Of a stretch of DNA of 64,000 nt, positions 38,509 through 51,950 are shown in pieces (positions within the stretch are counted from its first letter, which is position 1; each line of letters begins with the position of its first letter). A model generated the notes under the pieces. The model saw nothing but the letters and a program-made list of their open reading frames with translations, had not been told where the DNA came from and searched no databases. The DNA comes from Hydractinia symbiolongicarpus (taxonomy: Eukaryota; Cnidaria; Hydrozoa; Anthoathecata; Hydractiniidae). The stretch lies in assembly GCF_029227915.1 (NCBI RefSeq), contig NC_079876.1:35507828-35571827 (forward strand), given 5' to 3'. The translations under genes were made by a program, and so were the position numbers.

Positions 38509-40007
38509 GGTTAGTAGCATCACTTTAAAGTATTTATCTGGTGTTTTATATTTAATTGATAAATTTCGCATGCAACTTAAGAGAATACATCGTACACCTT
38601 TTTTATTTTCTAATTTTCGTTCTACAATAACATAAAACGAAAATCCTATAAAAGTCTTTACCACTATAATCTGATCCTATGTATTGCCCATTCCTTTTAC
38701 ACGGAAAGTTTTTTTCGAGCAAAGTTTTTTTAATTAGTAAACAGTCTTTTACACAGCACGTTAAATATGATTAATCTCAACTAATTCGATTTATATATTA
38801 ATCACTTTTACGTAGGCTTATAATTAAACCTATAATTACAATACACTTATTAATGCTTGTCTAGATGTCCGAATAAATTCGTACACTTTCCTATTACTTC
38901 ATTAAACATGTTTGATAGTGATTCAATACCTAATTTATGTTATGAGTAACGAGACAATATCGAGAAAAGAACGGTTTCTAACGGTTTGTTTCGTCACTCT
39001 CTGCATGTAGAGAAACGCCATAGCTTGGGATAATCTTGCCTTTATAAGTTTACAAGTTGAGTTATAAAATCTAGCAAAGAATAGGCATCCAAACGGAAGT
39101 ATACTATATTCCTAGCTAATTCAGTCTAAAGCCGAAAGTGATTGGTTGTATGCCGAGATTTTCTGTTCAATGGAATTAATTACTTCCAAAACAATCAGTG
39201 AATCGACAAACCTAACTAAGCGTGTGCGCGATAGATTTATTGCCCGTCTGAGGTGGATGAATTTTAGCTGGATTTTAGGTTATATATTCTATACATGAGC
39301 AGCAAACCCCTGATACCAAATTTGTTTTCCACTTTCAAAAGACTGATAATTATCCTAACAACCTAACTGAAACAATATGTCCTGTGTGTTGCGAACGTAA
39401 CAACAGCATCAGTGGCACATTTCATTTTTGGGATAAAGCTACTGTCACTGCCGATGAAACTGTACTAATTTCATTCAAAAATGCATATAGCTGCAGTAAG
39501 ACAGGAACAGATATTTCGTGATAGCTTGAACGTACCTTTAAAAGTGAGCTACCGTGTTGACATGATTTCATTCTTTTACATGCGACTAAGCATTCCCTTC
39601 TCAATGAAAGTACACACATGGTGAATATAGCTTTATTTAAACTTTTGATAACGTCATCATTTTTGTAATATAAATATCATGAAATACTCCAATAAAAAAT
39701 AGTTAAAACGTAAAAACAAATCAATAGTCGATGTTGTCACACGTTGAAGAAGAATTAAAAAAGTGAAGTCAGTTTCTTAAAACAGGTTTGTAATATATCT
39801 ACCTAACCATTGCACTTTTTGTAAAACCATACCGCACTGATCCGGGCGGCTTTTTATTTGAAATGAAAACGAATTGTAAAATAAATAAGGTTGATTATCA
39901 GTTCCTAAAAGTTTATCTCACGGAAAAAAATTATAATGAAGAACATCTAAGCACGTGTAAGATTTGATTTTATTTCACTCTTTTCTTTTTTTATTTAGTA
40001 AAATAGG

Positions 40008-41740
40008 ATGATAGATCAACAACCCACAGTTAACTCGCCTGTTGCAAAGAAATTTGCACGATTCGCCTCTAGACTTTGTAAGTATCATTCGTGAAATAGG
40101 AAAGTTCTAGATTATCAAGACATTGTGCTAACGTACCTATCCGCTAATTTGAAAATATGTTCAATAAACAAATATTCAAAAATGCAGCAGTAAACAAAGA
40201 GTTTTATCAAGAAAGGAAAGAAGTATTTGAAATAACGATTTTTTGAACACTTTTTCATTCGAACTGGCGGGTGTGAACTAAATTTTATTGTTGCAAATAA
40301 AAGTACATCATCGTGGTTATTACTAAAAAAATTATGATATTGCTCTACTCCTGTTTTGAAATTATCACTGTTCCACTTTTTAACCACAAGGTATTGTTTT
40401 CATTATCACTGGTATCCTAACATTATGTTTTGGTATCAGTGTTTATCTCACACTACGCACATCAAGATTTCCATTCTACATACCAGGCGCATCAATATTC
40501 ATTTCCTTATGGATGATATTTACAGCTAGTTTGGGTATACATGTTTTTTCTGGTACGTCAAGTAACCGACCATTGATTCGACATTTTAACGCTTCTGCAA
40601 TGGCAGCTGACATCCTTGCTTTTGTGGGTGTTGTAGCATCAATAGCTGGATTCATGTAAGTGAACCAAATTCTAGCCAAGATCTACAAAAATAGAATTAT
40701 TAATTCAGTTTGCTTGATCTTTAGAATGTACCTCGATTGTAGACGTGTAACTAGACGTTTTAGTCCTGATAATCATTACACCTACACGTTGTGGTCTGCA
40801 AATTTTTGTACAAAAAGTCGAGATTATGGGGTGGCTGTGTATGCTATGCTTTTCCTGCTCCACTTCTTGCAGTGTATAATCTCAATGGCAACCACAGTAT
40901 ACGGATTCAAAATTTCCAGAATTGAAAATATAGGTTGGTGAAAAGAAAGAAATGTTTTGTTGCTATAAGATACAGGTTGTATTACCGCCAAATAATATTT
41001 CTGTGATTTGCGCCCTTGTAATTACGCCTTAGTATACAACAACATAAGCTACGCGTACAGATATTTTTCATACTCTTTCCTGTCTTCTTTAAAGTGCACA
41101 TTTTAGGTTTTTGCGTGCATTAAGTATTCGAAAAAGTGTGTTAGTTTTGGCGCCCCATATGAATATGTGAGGACGTAACGGGAGCTTTTGAACGTCTTTA
41201 TGTACAAAGTAAATGAAATTTGATAAATCAAAATAAGGAATTTTGGCTGATAGCTTATACCAGGCACTAACCCGAATCTCCGTATCAATAATACCGGTTG
41301 TTTCTTTTCATATCGAACTCTAAAAACTAATTTAATTACTTTTAAACAGGCGTGTAAGGCAGCATAAAAAACGATGGCCAGATTTTATACAACGGGCGGA
41401 AATCTGAGGACCGAAACATATATGACAGGAGATTTCTCGTGAATTTTTTCACAGGATAACAACGACTAGCAGAGTTAAAATATAATACTCATTTCTTAAT
41501 TCAGGTCAACAAAGGAATGGCGAGATTATTCAAGCTAAACCTCATCCAACATTACTACAAACCTACGCGTCGCAAGACCAATTCCAAATACCAAAATTGC
41601 AACAAAATGAAATTCTTGTTACGGCAAACACTGGTCAGCCATTTATACTGATACCTGTGACATCAACTTCTCAGCAGTTGCCAATACATCTGCCAATTGA
41701 TTCACTAGCAGGCTCTCCACCACCGTACTCCGCATATTGA
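40008..41740 (+). CDS. four-transmembrane CD20/MS4A-like membrane protein, 259 aa
   Basis: Exons 40008-40077 (exon begins 39999), 40391-40655, 40725-40933 and 41505-41740 (TGA). Phases 1, 2 and 1 match at every junction and the total is 780 nt. A short polar N terminus (MIDQQPTVNSPVAKKFARFA) is followed by TM1 (IVFIITGILTLCFGISVYL), TM2 (ASIFISLWMIFTASLGIHVF), TM3 (AMAADILAFVGVVASIAGF), a ~45-residue loop with two cysteines, TM4 (GVAVYAMLFLLHFLQCIISM), and an ~85-residue cytoplasmic Gln/Pro-rich tail ending PPPYSAY. Layout and length fit the CD20/MS4A superfamily. Other tetraspan families are possible, since no single diagnostic motif is present. The PPPY motif could recruit WW-domain (Nedd4-type) ligases. 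Confidence 0.75.
41430..41469 (+). mobile_element. degenerate Helitron-like 3' end in intron
   Basis: ttctcgtgaattttttcaca, then ggataacaacga and CTAG, in the last intron of the four-TM gene. The hairpin is weak and the 5' end is not found. Confidence 0.4.
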
Positions 41741-41780
41741 ATCGTTAGCAGGCTTTCCACCACGTACTCCGCAAGTCGAT
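41705..41780 (+). repeat. short tandem duplication over the stop codon
   Basis: CTAGCAGGCTCTCCACCACC with gtactccgca is followed 41 bp on by ttagcaggctttccaccacg with tactccgca, so the last codons of the four-TM gene are repeated, diverged, in the 3' UTR. Confidence 0.75.
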
Positions 41781-42023
41781 TTACAAGCAGGGTGTCGGCC
41801 ACCGGATAAATATCGAAAATAATTAGACCATGTTGATGTCAAGAAAGTCGTTTCTCGTGAAAGTAGTTTCTCTTGCACTTTATCCGTGTTGATTTCAAAG
41901 TTACGTTTTCAACTTCACATGTCTTTATATTAGAGGTCTTACTACGCTTTTACACGCAGCTATATTGACATTGGCCGTATGGTTAATGTCAGTATATGTA
42001 GAAACACGAATATTAGAATCCAA

Positions 42024-42163
42024 CTACTCGTTAGCCCGTGGAAAAATCCACGGGTTTGCCCGTCCTTTTTATACCGCATTGCGTGCATCTCGCTACCTGC
42101 ACAGCTAAGCTACCATTTTGCGTGACAGACAGACGGACGGACGGACAGGTAATACAATGTAGA
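42024..42163 (-). mobile_element. short non-autonomous Helitron, 140 bp
   Basis: On the minus strand it runs from TCTACATTGTATTACC through tgtccgtccgtccgtctgtc and gatgg-type core (atggtagcttagctg) to the hairpin cccgtggatttttccacggg and ctaacga. The terminal CTAG is altered to GTAG. It is the best match to the copy at 8711. Confidence 0.75.
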
Positions 42164-42169
42164 TTACGT

Positions 42170-43500
42170 AGATGAAACTTGCGACTTTTCGTCATTGTTA
42201 AAAATTTTATAAAGCGTTAGAAAATTTTGTATTTGTTAGCGTAAATAAATTATTGTAAATTTGCTACGTCAGCGTACGCAGGTGCTTTGCCCATCTGTTG
42301 GATTATTTATAAATAGGCAAATATAAATACTCGTTAGTTCTTTTTTTATTATTATTATTTCATAAGAATATATGAACCCATTCTGCTACGTTTAACTCTG
42401 TTCCGATTAACGATGACTCGAACTTCGATATTACATTCTCAAATGGAGCAATTAATATACAGACTATCTATAGACACGTGAAAGTATACAATTATCACGC
42501 GTATCATCTAAATGCTAACTTTTGAAAAATCTATTTTAAAAATGAAGATTTCCGAGACTTTCTTCTTCCAACAGTCATACGACGTCTCATTTGACGAGAA
42601 ACATGATGGAAACAAAAGTTTGATTTTGATTGGTGCACTAACATAACTAAATAAACAAACGCATAAATTTAAGATTTCCAAACAAATATTCAATGAGCAA
42701 AAGTTGAGCCACAGCTAAAAGTTTGTGATGGTTATTACGTATTCAGGTTGGGGGAAGGGTGTGTCCTACCCTAACCCACCCTACCCTGTCCTGCCCTACC
42801 CTAGGGCTTCCGTCTGCAACATCTGATTGTGTCTCAAATTTAGAGTGTTAATCTATATGATGTTGACTAATGAAGAAAAAATAAAGAAAAAATAACCTCC
42901 AGCACGTGGTCAATTACGCCATTACGCTAAAATCTTCTTTCTCTTGATTATAATTAAAACAATTCTGGTTATTTTACCACTGTATGATGCTTATACATTA
43001 TTTCTTTCAACTTGCACACAATACAACGTACCGAGGGCTTAAAATGCTCCCTCCGCCCATACTGTTTATTTTAACTCACCATTACAGTTACAAGAAACTT
43101 TGAAACAAGCTAAAATTTTAAAATCTAATTATTCATTAACCAAATAAACTAGTCCGCTAAAAAGAAACAACAATTTCAAATTGTGTAAATCTAATACAGA
43201 AATAACAGAAATTACAACTTGTGACAACGAAACTTACAATTTGCGGTCATCTTTTTTCCCATCAAATACAGATATCTAAAACTTTTAGCTCTTTTAGTTA
43301 CATATTATTAGAAGAATACTTAACTAATACATCTCTTCATTGTGAACAGTATATACATCGTACTACCAACAAATGCTAATCAAATGTAACCTGATTCAGC
43401 AGTTATAACTTTCTGAAGTTTTTATAAACTAATATTGATTTAAGAAAAATTCTTACCAAACATGTTCTCGTCTTTTATGTTGATAAAAAAGTGTTTTAAT
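42170..43500. other. stretch without a gene
   Basis: AT-rich, nothing recognisable. A short CCCTA-rich patch (42765-42805) resembles an interstitial telomere-like repeat but is irregular. Confidence 0.4.
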
Positions 43501-43542
43501 CATCGCTATGCGCACAGTTTATTTTAGTTTCAATTTTTAAAG

Positions 43543-46500
43543 ATGGAACACAAGGTACGTTATAAACATTTATTAAAAAGAGTGTTCAAATTAGGAAATT
43601 GCAACAGTGGCCCTTTTCTTGTTGAGAGCATTTAAGTGAATATTTGATTTTGTGACAAGTAGCACAATATTTGCAAAATAATCTCTCTTTTATTTCCGAG
43701 GTCCGATTTATGGTTTATGTTTGTGCTATCAACAAAAATTTACATTTAACCCTATTCGGTCCGGGGTTTTTCGAACATACTATGACCGGGGGGGCGGATT
43801 CCGCCCCCCCCCCCCCTCAATAACTTTTCATAGGGTTGTTCAAATTGAATCAAACTTGGCACACTTATAGTACGTCATAAAAGGAACAAAATGGCGCCAA
43901 AAAATTTTTGCTTGCGTCAGCACATTTTCTGTGACGTCATCAAAAGCTTGAAAATTGTTAAAAATGCCACTATCTGCTTAAAATATAATTACTTTTGTTC
44001 TAGAGCGAATTTTTACATTCTGTTTTAAGTTTCTGAAAGCTAAATAAAAGTTATTTAACATATCTTCCGGTTTTTACATGGATCGGATGAAAAATTGCCA
44101 AAAATTGCCCGAAAATCCGTTTTTTTCCCGATTTTCGGGTAAAATCCGACAAAATCGGGAAATCGGATTAGTCACGTGTTCAAATTATTCCAAATGATTC
44201 TTCTTGATGAAACAAAGTTGTGTTGCAAGTTTCAAGTTCTAAGGATAATCCTAACAGGAGTTATTATATTTTCCCCATTATAAGGATTTCATAGAGATTT
44301 TTAGGGGTAGTTTCTAGTAATGGCCACTATCAAAGCCTCTGAAAGGTATGAGACCTAAAAAATTAGCATGCAGGTGTCTAATAGATAAATGTTGAAACTC
44401 AGTAAGTATCATAGCCATATAACAAAGCAATCAGGAGTTATTAAAAAAAACCGTCAGGGGGGGGGGGGCGGAATCCGCCCCCTCCCGGACCGAATAGGGT
44501 TAAGGGGAATCAAATGAAAAACATAACTCCGAAATAACATGAAGTTTATTCTCTTTTAATTGTTTTCTTTGCATACTTCGGATTGTTCAACTCTGCCGTT
44601 GTATACTTGTAACGTAGATCGTCTAGTGGTACAGTACCTTTCAAAAAAAAGTTAGTTTAAGACCAGTGTTCGTCACAGGGGTTTGTTCCAAATTGGGTTA
44701 TATTGCTTCAAAACATACTCTGGGTTGCTAGGGTATAGTAAACTCGACGATAAAGTGAGCCAGTAAGCTAATTCTGGAAGAAAAAGCCCAAATATAAAAA
44801 ATAGAACAGACTCAAGACTTTACAGCGAAACATTTTGCTTTGTCTTTAGTGTGTTCTTGCACGTTATGACATTTTCGTGAGAGTCATTACTTTTCTCAAA
44901 TATTTTATACAGTTAATATGAAAAAAAATTTCTACATACCTCTTTTATGCCTTCGTGCCATTTAAAACACAAGAGGCGTGAAAGTTCTTTTTGAATAGTA
45001 GTACACGTTCTAATTATTTGCGGACTTTTTAGTCTTTTTAAAGTTTTGACGTTGTTAGAGCACTCGGTTCTTTTTCCTTTCGTGCTAAATAAAATGGAAT
45101 TTCTCTGCTGTAACTCGAATCAAATGTGGCTCAGGATGAACATGTTTATGAGCAGTTGATTACCTGTCTACTTGTGAGGTACCCTCTTGTTTTACAGTTC
45201 ATGGTGTGCATTTTATCATATTTGTCATCACAAGGACATTATTTCATTAATCATTTAGGTGCTTTGACATATCCTCATACGCGTTAGAGATTTGGTGGAA
45301 CCACGAAAATCTCCCCAAACAGGATCCCCTAGGTTAATTACGGTAGCAAAAATGTCCGCGGTAAATTTAAGGAGTTTGTTTGTTTCCTTTTTAAATGGAA
45401 ATTATTCTGCTTTTGTGGTTCTACAATTTATTCAAACTGACAAGGTGTTGTAAAATCGGTTGCGTTGCTAATTTTATGTTGTATAAGGACCTTACATTTT
45501 GCTTCGGGAATGCTTAGCCTCCTGAGAGTATTGAAATGTCGATTACGACTAACTAAAAGCCACACGATAACAAAACATTAGATGCGGAAAAGTTTCTTGT
45601 GCGTTTGTTTGTACAAGATAGAAACTTTCGTAAAATTTCATTAACTCTTTTATGCCCCCTGTTTTGTTTCATGTTTTGTTTATAGCAAATTTTTCCAATT
45701 CCTCTTCCGCTAGTTCTTGTGAACAGTTACAGTGGGGTTCAACCCTCAATGCATCAGTTAGACCTCAATTGGAATTAACGTATGTTTTCTAATCGTAGCT
45801 TCTAATCAATTTTGTTTTGGCTTGTTTGCTGTTCCATAATGCAGTACAGTCATGTACAGAATTTTTCCGGAAAGCAAAAGATGATAGTGTGGTTGTTGGA
45901 CGTACGATGGAACTTGCGGAAGATTTGAAATCAAAAGTCATATCAAAAGCAGGAGGATCTCCTGAGAAAAGTTTTTTGCCATCCTTTTGCCGTGAATCTT
46001 CTCCCCTGGAATGGATATACAAATATGATGTACTTTGTGTAAATGCCTTCGGGAAGCCTATATGTGTGGATGGTATTAATAGTGAAGGTTGGCATTACTT
46101 TAGTTCCCTCAGACGAAAAAATGCAACTACAACCATAAACATGTACAAACCAAGATTATATTTGTTTTTTTCTATATTACAGTCGCGCATTTTGAACTTG
46201 TTAGTTTTTACTTTACACCGGACTGTTTCGTCAAACTCATACTTTTGAAACGTGTTAATTGTTGCCGCCGTAATCACAAATAATTTTTTCTAAATTTGGC
46301 GACCGTCATCGGACCTTATGTGGATTATTTCGTTGTGCGGTTGCTCCAAATAACTGCACTAGCAAACTTTGCTACCTGGCCTGGGTGAGTGAAAAAGTAG
46401 CTCCTTTGCAGCTTATCGGCTTCAGGGTAGTAACTGTTTCAACTTTTTGTCCGTGTTTGAGAAATGATGAAAGAGAAAACGGTCTGCTTCATTAATTTGG

Positions 46501-47744
46501 CCACGATTGTAGTTGCAAATGTAAAGCCTTTATATTTGCGTAAAAATCGACCAATTAAAACTGTTATCAGAGAAGGGTATAAATAGAATGTGATTTCTTC
46601 ACTAGGTCTATCAGTTGGTGCTTTGTATTTGCCGCAGTACACGGTGTATGACAACACAACTCAACAAGATTGTTCCAACATGGTGTCAAATGTTCAAGTA
46701 CTAAATTTTATACTGGGTAAGAAAGATCAATAAATTCTACACTAATGCAGCAGCATTATGATTAACTTGTACAACCTATTATACCCTGGCTTCACCAGGG
46801 TTAAGCTTTGAAACACAGGGAAAAAATTGTGGCATTAGGACCCGTAAATAATTTAGAAACATTAAAATTTAACATTAATTATGCATTCTGTAAGATAATC
46901 CTTAAGCCTGCATCAGTTATATCGCTTACTTTGCAGCAAATTATAATTCGACAGCGCAACTTCGCCATGCCGTTAATGGAAACAACTTTCCAAAAGTCTT
47001 TGGCATGGCAGTTTTTGGTCAGAATTTTGAGTTCCATTACACCGTAACAGATGCAAGTGGAGATGCGTTAGTGTTGGAATACACTAAAGATGGAAGAGAA
47101 GCTCATGATAATACGATTGGTGTTACAACAAACTCACCTCCGTATGATTTTCATATGATGAACATTAAAAACTACGTTACGTTATCAAAGTTTTCTTCAA
47201 AAGATCTAACATTTAGTGATGTTGTGTTTACTCCAGTGGGTATTGGCAGTGGATTACTTGGTGTACCAGGAGATTTTACACCTCCTTCAAGATTTATTCG
47301 CATGGCTTCTCTCCTGCATTTCTCAAACCAACCAAACACAACAGATGAAGCGCTTAAGCTGACTTATCACTTGTTGAACACTGTTGATATTCCAAAGGGT
47401 AAGAGACTTTGTTATATACATTTCATTTAAGTAAAGCCCTAGCGCTTTACTAATACTTCCTACTTCCAGATAGAATAATGATTCTGTATCCATATAGCCT
47501 GTCTGTAGTCGGATAGGCAATAAAATGAAAAAGATTTTTGACTTTCTTAAAGTTGTTTTCTTTCTTGTTATTAAAAGGTGTAGCACAAGTTGAAGTAGGA
47601 CCGAAAGAAGGTCATTACGATTATACGCAGTGGGTTGTGATGAAAGATTTAAAGAATCGTGTCCTTTACATCCGTTATTACGACGACTTCATGTTTCAAA
47701 AAAATAACATGAAGGAAACGAAGAAAGAAAAAGTCGTGTCTTAG
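43543..47744 (+). CDS. secreted choloylglycine hydrolase / penicillin V acylase family enzyme, copy A (346 aa)
   Basis: Ntn hydrolase cleaving linear amide C-N bonds. Exons 43543-43554 (MEHK), 45799-46087, 46606-46716, 46937-47398 and 47578-47744 (TAG); 1041 nt, phases 0,1,1,1. Residues 5-22 (LLINFVLACLLFHNAVQS) form a signal peptide whose cleavage would free Cys23, the family's N-terminal nucleophile. Also present: GRTME (Arg39, Glu42), LYLPQYT with Tyr108 at the position that is Tyr in penicillin V acylases and Asn in bile salt hydrolases, TTNSPPYDFH (Asn203) and SRFIR (Arg256). Spacing follows the bacterial enzymes. The natural substrate is unknown (bile-salt-like, N-acyl amino acid or N-acyl homoserine lactone are options). 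The C terminus is short and Lys-rich. Exon 1 is inferred from a phase-0 ATG exon; a piggyBac-type MITE lies in intron 1. The tandem partner is at 51951-56684. Confidence 0.85.
43750..44499. mobile_element. piggyBac-type MITE, 750 bp, TTAA target duplication
   Basis: TTAA|CCCTATTCGGTCCGGG at the left and CCGGACCGAATAGGG|TTAA at the right give inverted ends and the TTAA duplication typical of piggyBac. Just inside each end sits a C/G palindrome (gggggcggattccgccccc; ggcggaatccgcccc). No transposase is present. It sits in intron 1 of copy A. Confidence 0.9.
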
Positions 47745-47769
47745 AGATACAACTAACAATTGTACTCTA

Positions 47770-49120
47770 TTGATGTTAAGTCTTGGAGTAAAATATTTTA
47801 TCACTTACACTACATTTGCGGCATATAGTTTTCACGCTAAAAATCTCTTGAAAACCAAGTCTTTTATTCAATCGCCCTTCTTAAAATTGCCTGTGTTCTT
47901 CAATTTAGAAAATGTAGCTAACATAATATTATTTTTCAATTGTACATTTTTTAAAAACCAGTAAAATCCGACATGAGGCTAACTGTTTTTATTTTTTGAT
48001 CCTTTTGCAGTCTGATAAGTTCATACTTTGTTTTAAATAGAAGATTAAAACTTTAAAACATAGCCTCGTTTGGTTCTTACGTTATGTAAGTAAAAAAAAA
48101 TCGTCCACAAGCTAAAAAAAAATTTATATCCTTGACTAAAATTTTTCTTTTTTCTGTAAGAAACCTAAGCTTTTAGCTTTATTATTCAATAGACTTTAAA
48201 AATTTTCTCAAAAAGAAAATATCTAATTTAGAAGAGTTTTTTGGACAGTTTGGGTACAGCTATACGAACGACATTTGCTACCCTTTTCCTACCTTTTCTT
48301 AAGCGTTTCAAATAAAATATGATTTTTTTTAAAAGGTGATTAATAATGTTACCTATTATATTACTTATACATTAAGTTTCTTGTTAAAAATTTTTTTCAC
48401 TTTCCTAAAATTTTTGAACCTTTGGTCTCTTTTGACTGGTTTCTTATAAAAAAAAAGTCTGAAAAACACAGTTTTAACATGACTTTCCTTGTTTAGCAGT
48501 TATTTCACTATTAATCTTCATAAAATAGGCCTAAAAATTGATCGAACCTAATCGATCAACAGAGAACTTTTTTAGACTGTCCGGTTCCAGTTACAAAAAA
48601 TTCGAAACGCATGCTAATTATTACATATCTTGCACGTATAAGTGGCACTAAAACTGTATGTTGAGATTATCCATATAAAATTATAGCTAAATCGCTAAAA
48701 TTACAATGCACATTGGACGTATTAAGCACCATAAACAGCTAGCTATCTACCTCGACGGATGCATTAGTTAGATCACTTTTTTTCAGGGAAAAAATTTTCA
48801 CGCTGTGATGCAATACTGAAGAGGGCCCAGATTAGTTTATCTGTAGTACTAATCTGCTGTGCTGTGCTGAGTTTCCTGATTAAAACAAAATGCTTCACTA
48901 TATTAAATCTCACTGTTAAAAACACAGAAACTTCGTCCAATTTCACTATATTTATTCTTCTTCTATTTTACTAAAATTTAAAAGTAAAAATAATATCCAT
49001 TTTAAGTGCTAAAACCAGTCATTTACATCAGGTATATCTATTTATACAATAGAAACTAAAATTTTGAATATATTTTTCTCGACAACACGAAAATTCACCG
49101 CTTGTCGCGCTACATTAATA
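47770..49120. other. intergenic stretch, nothing seen
   Basis: AT-rich spacer between copy A and the next Helitron. No exon, element end or RNA gene recognised. Confidence 0.4.
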
Positions 49121-49127
49121 AGGCTAA

Positions 49128-50886
49128 CTAGCCGGGAGACCCGGCGTCGAAACGCCGGGTTAAGCCACAAGTCAAGGTATGACTCAGCGTTGAACACTCT
49201 TTGAAGCGCTTAATAAGTACCGTAAACTGTGCCACACGATCAAGTTGAGCGCTTTAGTACAGTATTTCGTAAATCAAGTGAGACACATGCACCATTATAG
49301 TGTTGCGACTGTAACATGTTTTTCCAAAAATAACCTTTCTGCAACGATAGCTGAAATAAAAAGTTTACAAGCCGTTGTTACTCCATTATAGCAAAAACAA
49401 TCGGTCAATATTATTTTATTTTGCGGAATAAGTTTTTGTGAAAGAAATTAATCGTGACACCGGGCTGAGTGTTTAGTACAGTGAAACGGTGTTGTACAGC
49501 CGTATAGCGATAATACCCTATTGAAAAAAACTGTATTACAGCTTTGGTTTGCAAAACACAGGATACACTCTGTTAAAACACCAGGTTAAGCCACAAGTAA
49601 CTGTGTTACCCGGCGTTAAATGCCCGAGGAGTGATTAATAAGAACCGTCAACTGTGCCACACATTCAGGCAAAGCGCTTTAGTACAGCTATATAGTATTG
49701 TAGAAAGTCAAGGAAGTGCACACAACTTTATGTTGTTTCCGGCGTAACATATTGAAAAATAACTTTCGACAACTTAAGCTAAAATAAAAACACAGATTAC
49801 AATTCATTGTAATCCCGTCATAGCAAAAGCAGCTGGCCAACCTTCTTTATTTATCAGAGAATATTCCTGGCGAAAGTTTAAAAAAAAGTTAAGCTGAGCA
49901 CTTAGTATAGGTAAACAATGTGAAACATCCATTCAGGTGTAGTACTCTTTTCTGTAAAAAGCGTTATCGCAACTTCAGTTAAACAGAACCACAGGAAACA
50001 GCCCAGTCGTTAACACTGGACTATTCGCTTAGTACAGGTAAACCATGTGGCGCATTAGTAAAGGCGTAACACCATTTTTCAAAAACCTTTATTGCAACTT
50101 TGGTTAAAAAAAATCAGGAAACCGCCTGTCGTTATCATGTTCAGTTAATAAAATACTCAGCAATTTTGTTTAGGAGCATGAGTTTTTAAAACAGTAATAT
50201 AATTAGACGCTGCCAACTGCATTTAGCATGAAAATTGTTAAGAATTGTGTTGCAGCCTAACTGCATTTGGCTACTTTCACTTTTTAGCCAGAGGTAGCTA
50301 AAAAAGGAGCTAGCTAGACACAACTTCAACATAAAAATAAATTATATTGGCTGGGATAAATAGCTGTTGTACCAAACTGAATAGTCAAGACTAAGGCTCT
50401 AGCTAGCTAGCCTTTAAAATCTTCGTTTCTATCCAAAAGTCCTAAAACTGGTGCGTTTAAGATCTGTACGTGACTAAAAAACGTGACAATATATATATCT
50501 TAACATCTAAAAACATACATAAAGCAAATATTAAAAAAATATGAAACTTTTAAAAGATAAAAAAGTCAAATAGGCCTACAAACTTTCTACACACTGACCA
50601 CACATTGCACATGACCAATTTCAAACTCATAATGGCCTTTGTTCATTCAGCCGCGAAAATCTTGGATTGTTTTTCTAAGAATCAAAATGGCCTTCGTTCA
50701 TTCAGCCGCGAAAATATATTGAATTGTTTTTTTAAGCGAAAATCTTGGATTCTTCCTGGTTGCGAAAATCGTAGATTGTTTTTTTAAAAAATCAGGCGTC
50801 GTGATTAGTATAGTGAAAACAAAGTCGGCAAAAATGTATCGCATTTGGTATTGGTGCGTATTTTAAAAATTTCGTTTTATTATAGA
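49128..50886 (-). mobile_element. non-autonomous Helitron, ~1.76 kb
   Basis: On the minus strand it starts TCTATAATAAAACG (50886, flanked by T on the plus strand) and ends in the perfect hairpin cccggcgt-ttcg-acgccggg, tctcccgg, CTAG (49131-49128, preceded by A). The body aligns with 22567-24206, including the gctagctagc patch, the 'ccgcgaaa(a/g)tcttg' block and repeated 'tacagtaaac' units. It separates the two CBAH genes. Confidence 0.85.
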
Positions 50887-50889
50887 TGT

Positions 50890-51940
50890 TTTCATGTAAT
50901 CATTTTGTTCAGTATATGCAGCAGTTCTAACTAACTGTCATCAAAAATACACACAACAACTACAAAGAAGAAAAACTAAACCGAAGCAGTCTCCAAATGG
51001 TTTTTTTAGAAAGTCTATGTTGATTTACTGAAAATAATATAGTAAACTAATTTGATACAACCAGCTACAATTCGAGTATATATTAGTTTTCCCCCGTCTC
51101 TGCGTAATTCCATATCGTGTGAGCAAAGGGGAGTGATACACATACAATTTTGCAAGCGCATTCGGTGCCAAAAAGTTAAATCGGCCAGAAATTCAAAAAA
51201 AGAAGAAAAACCCTAAGAAAAATGAAAAAAGACATGGTTAAAACGAAAACGAAAGTAAAATAGAATTATGCAGTAGTTCTGAAAACTTCACAGTATCTCA
51301 AGGAAGTGAAAACTACTTAAAAACTTCTTTTCACTGACTTTCTAGCGGTACCACAACAGTTTAGAAATAATCTTCCGATATTACTACCACGCTTTAAATG
51401 GTGAAACGATTGACCGTGGGACGCGAGCGAAACGATTGTAAACTTTGACGTAGTAAATGTAATAAAAGAGAGCTTTATACTGCGTGAACATTTACATTTG
51501 TTTTCATTCAATGATACTTGTAAACTTGTGAACATTATACATATCAAATTTAAATATTTCATATACATAATCAGTTTTAAGATATTGTGTAAAGTTTCCT
51601 TGTTTTATTAGGACAAGTTTTGCCATAAATGTGGGTCATGGAGACCTTGGAGTATGTGCTTATAAAGTCATTAAAAATTACATTCAATTTAGAAAAAACT
51701 TTGCTTGTCAGTTGTCATCCATGTTTGTCTACACATAGAGAAATTAATGGAAAGGCTTAGGTTTAATCTAAAAGTAACATGAAGCGGCCCGACTGTGGTG
51801 AAAAAGCCATTATAAAGTAAATATAGTTGCTAAGGTTTTCTAAAGTGTTTGTTGATTGTAATAAGCATTCTTTTTTTCACGTGAATAAATATTGATTGCT
51901 TTAGCTCAGTCTGTACAGTTTATTGACGAGTCACATACTT
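50890..51940. other. upstream region of copy B
   Basis: No gene seen. The leader just before the ATG at 51951 shares 'acagtttatt' with the leader of copy A (43515-43525), which may be a conserved promoter or leader element. Confidence 0.35.
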
Positions 51941-51950
51941 TTAAGTAAAA

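Noticed and set aside
39422-39619. Minus-strand Cys-containing frame, PAN-domain-like at first sight
   Set aside because: Too few cysteines in the right spacing and no partner exons; lies in the 5' intron of the four-TM gene.
42765-42805. CCCTA-rich patch as interstitial telomere repeat
   Set aside because: Irregular units and too short.
44600-44680. tRNA-like 'gtctagtggtacag' box
   Set aside because: No B box at the right distance and no cloverleaf.
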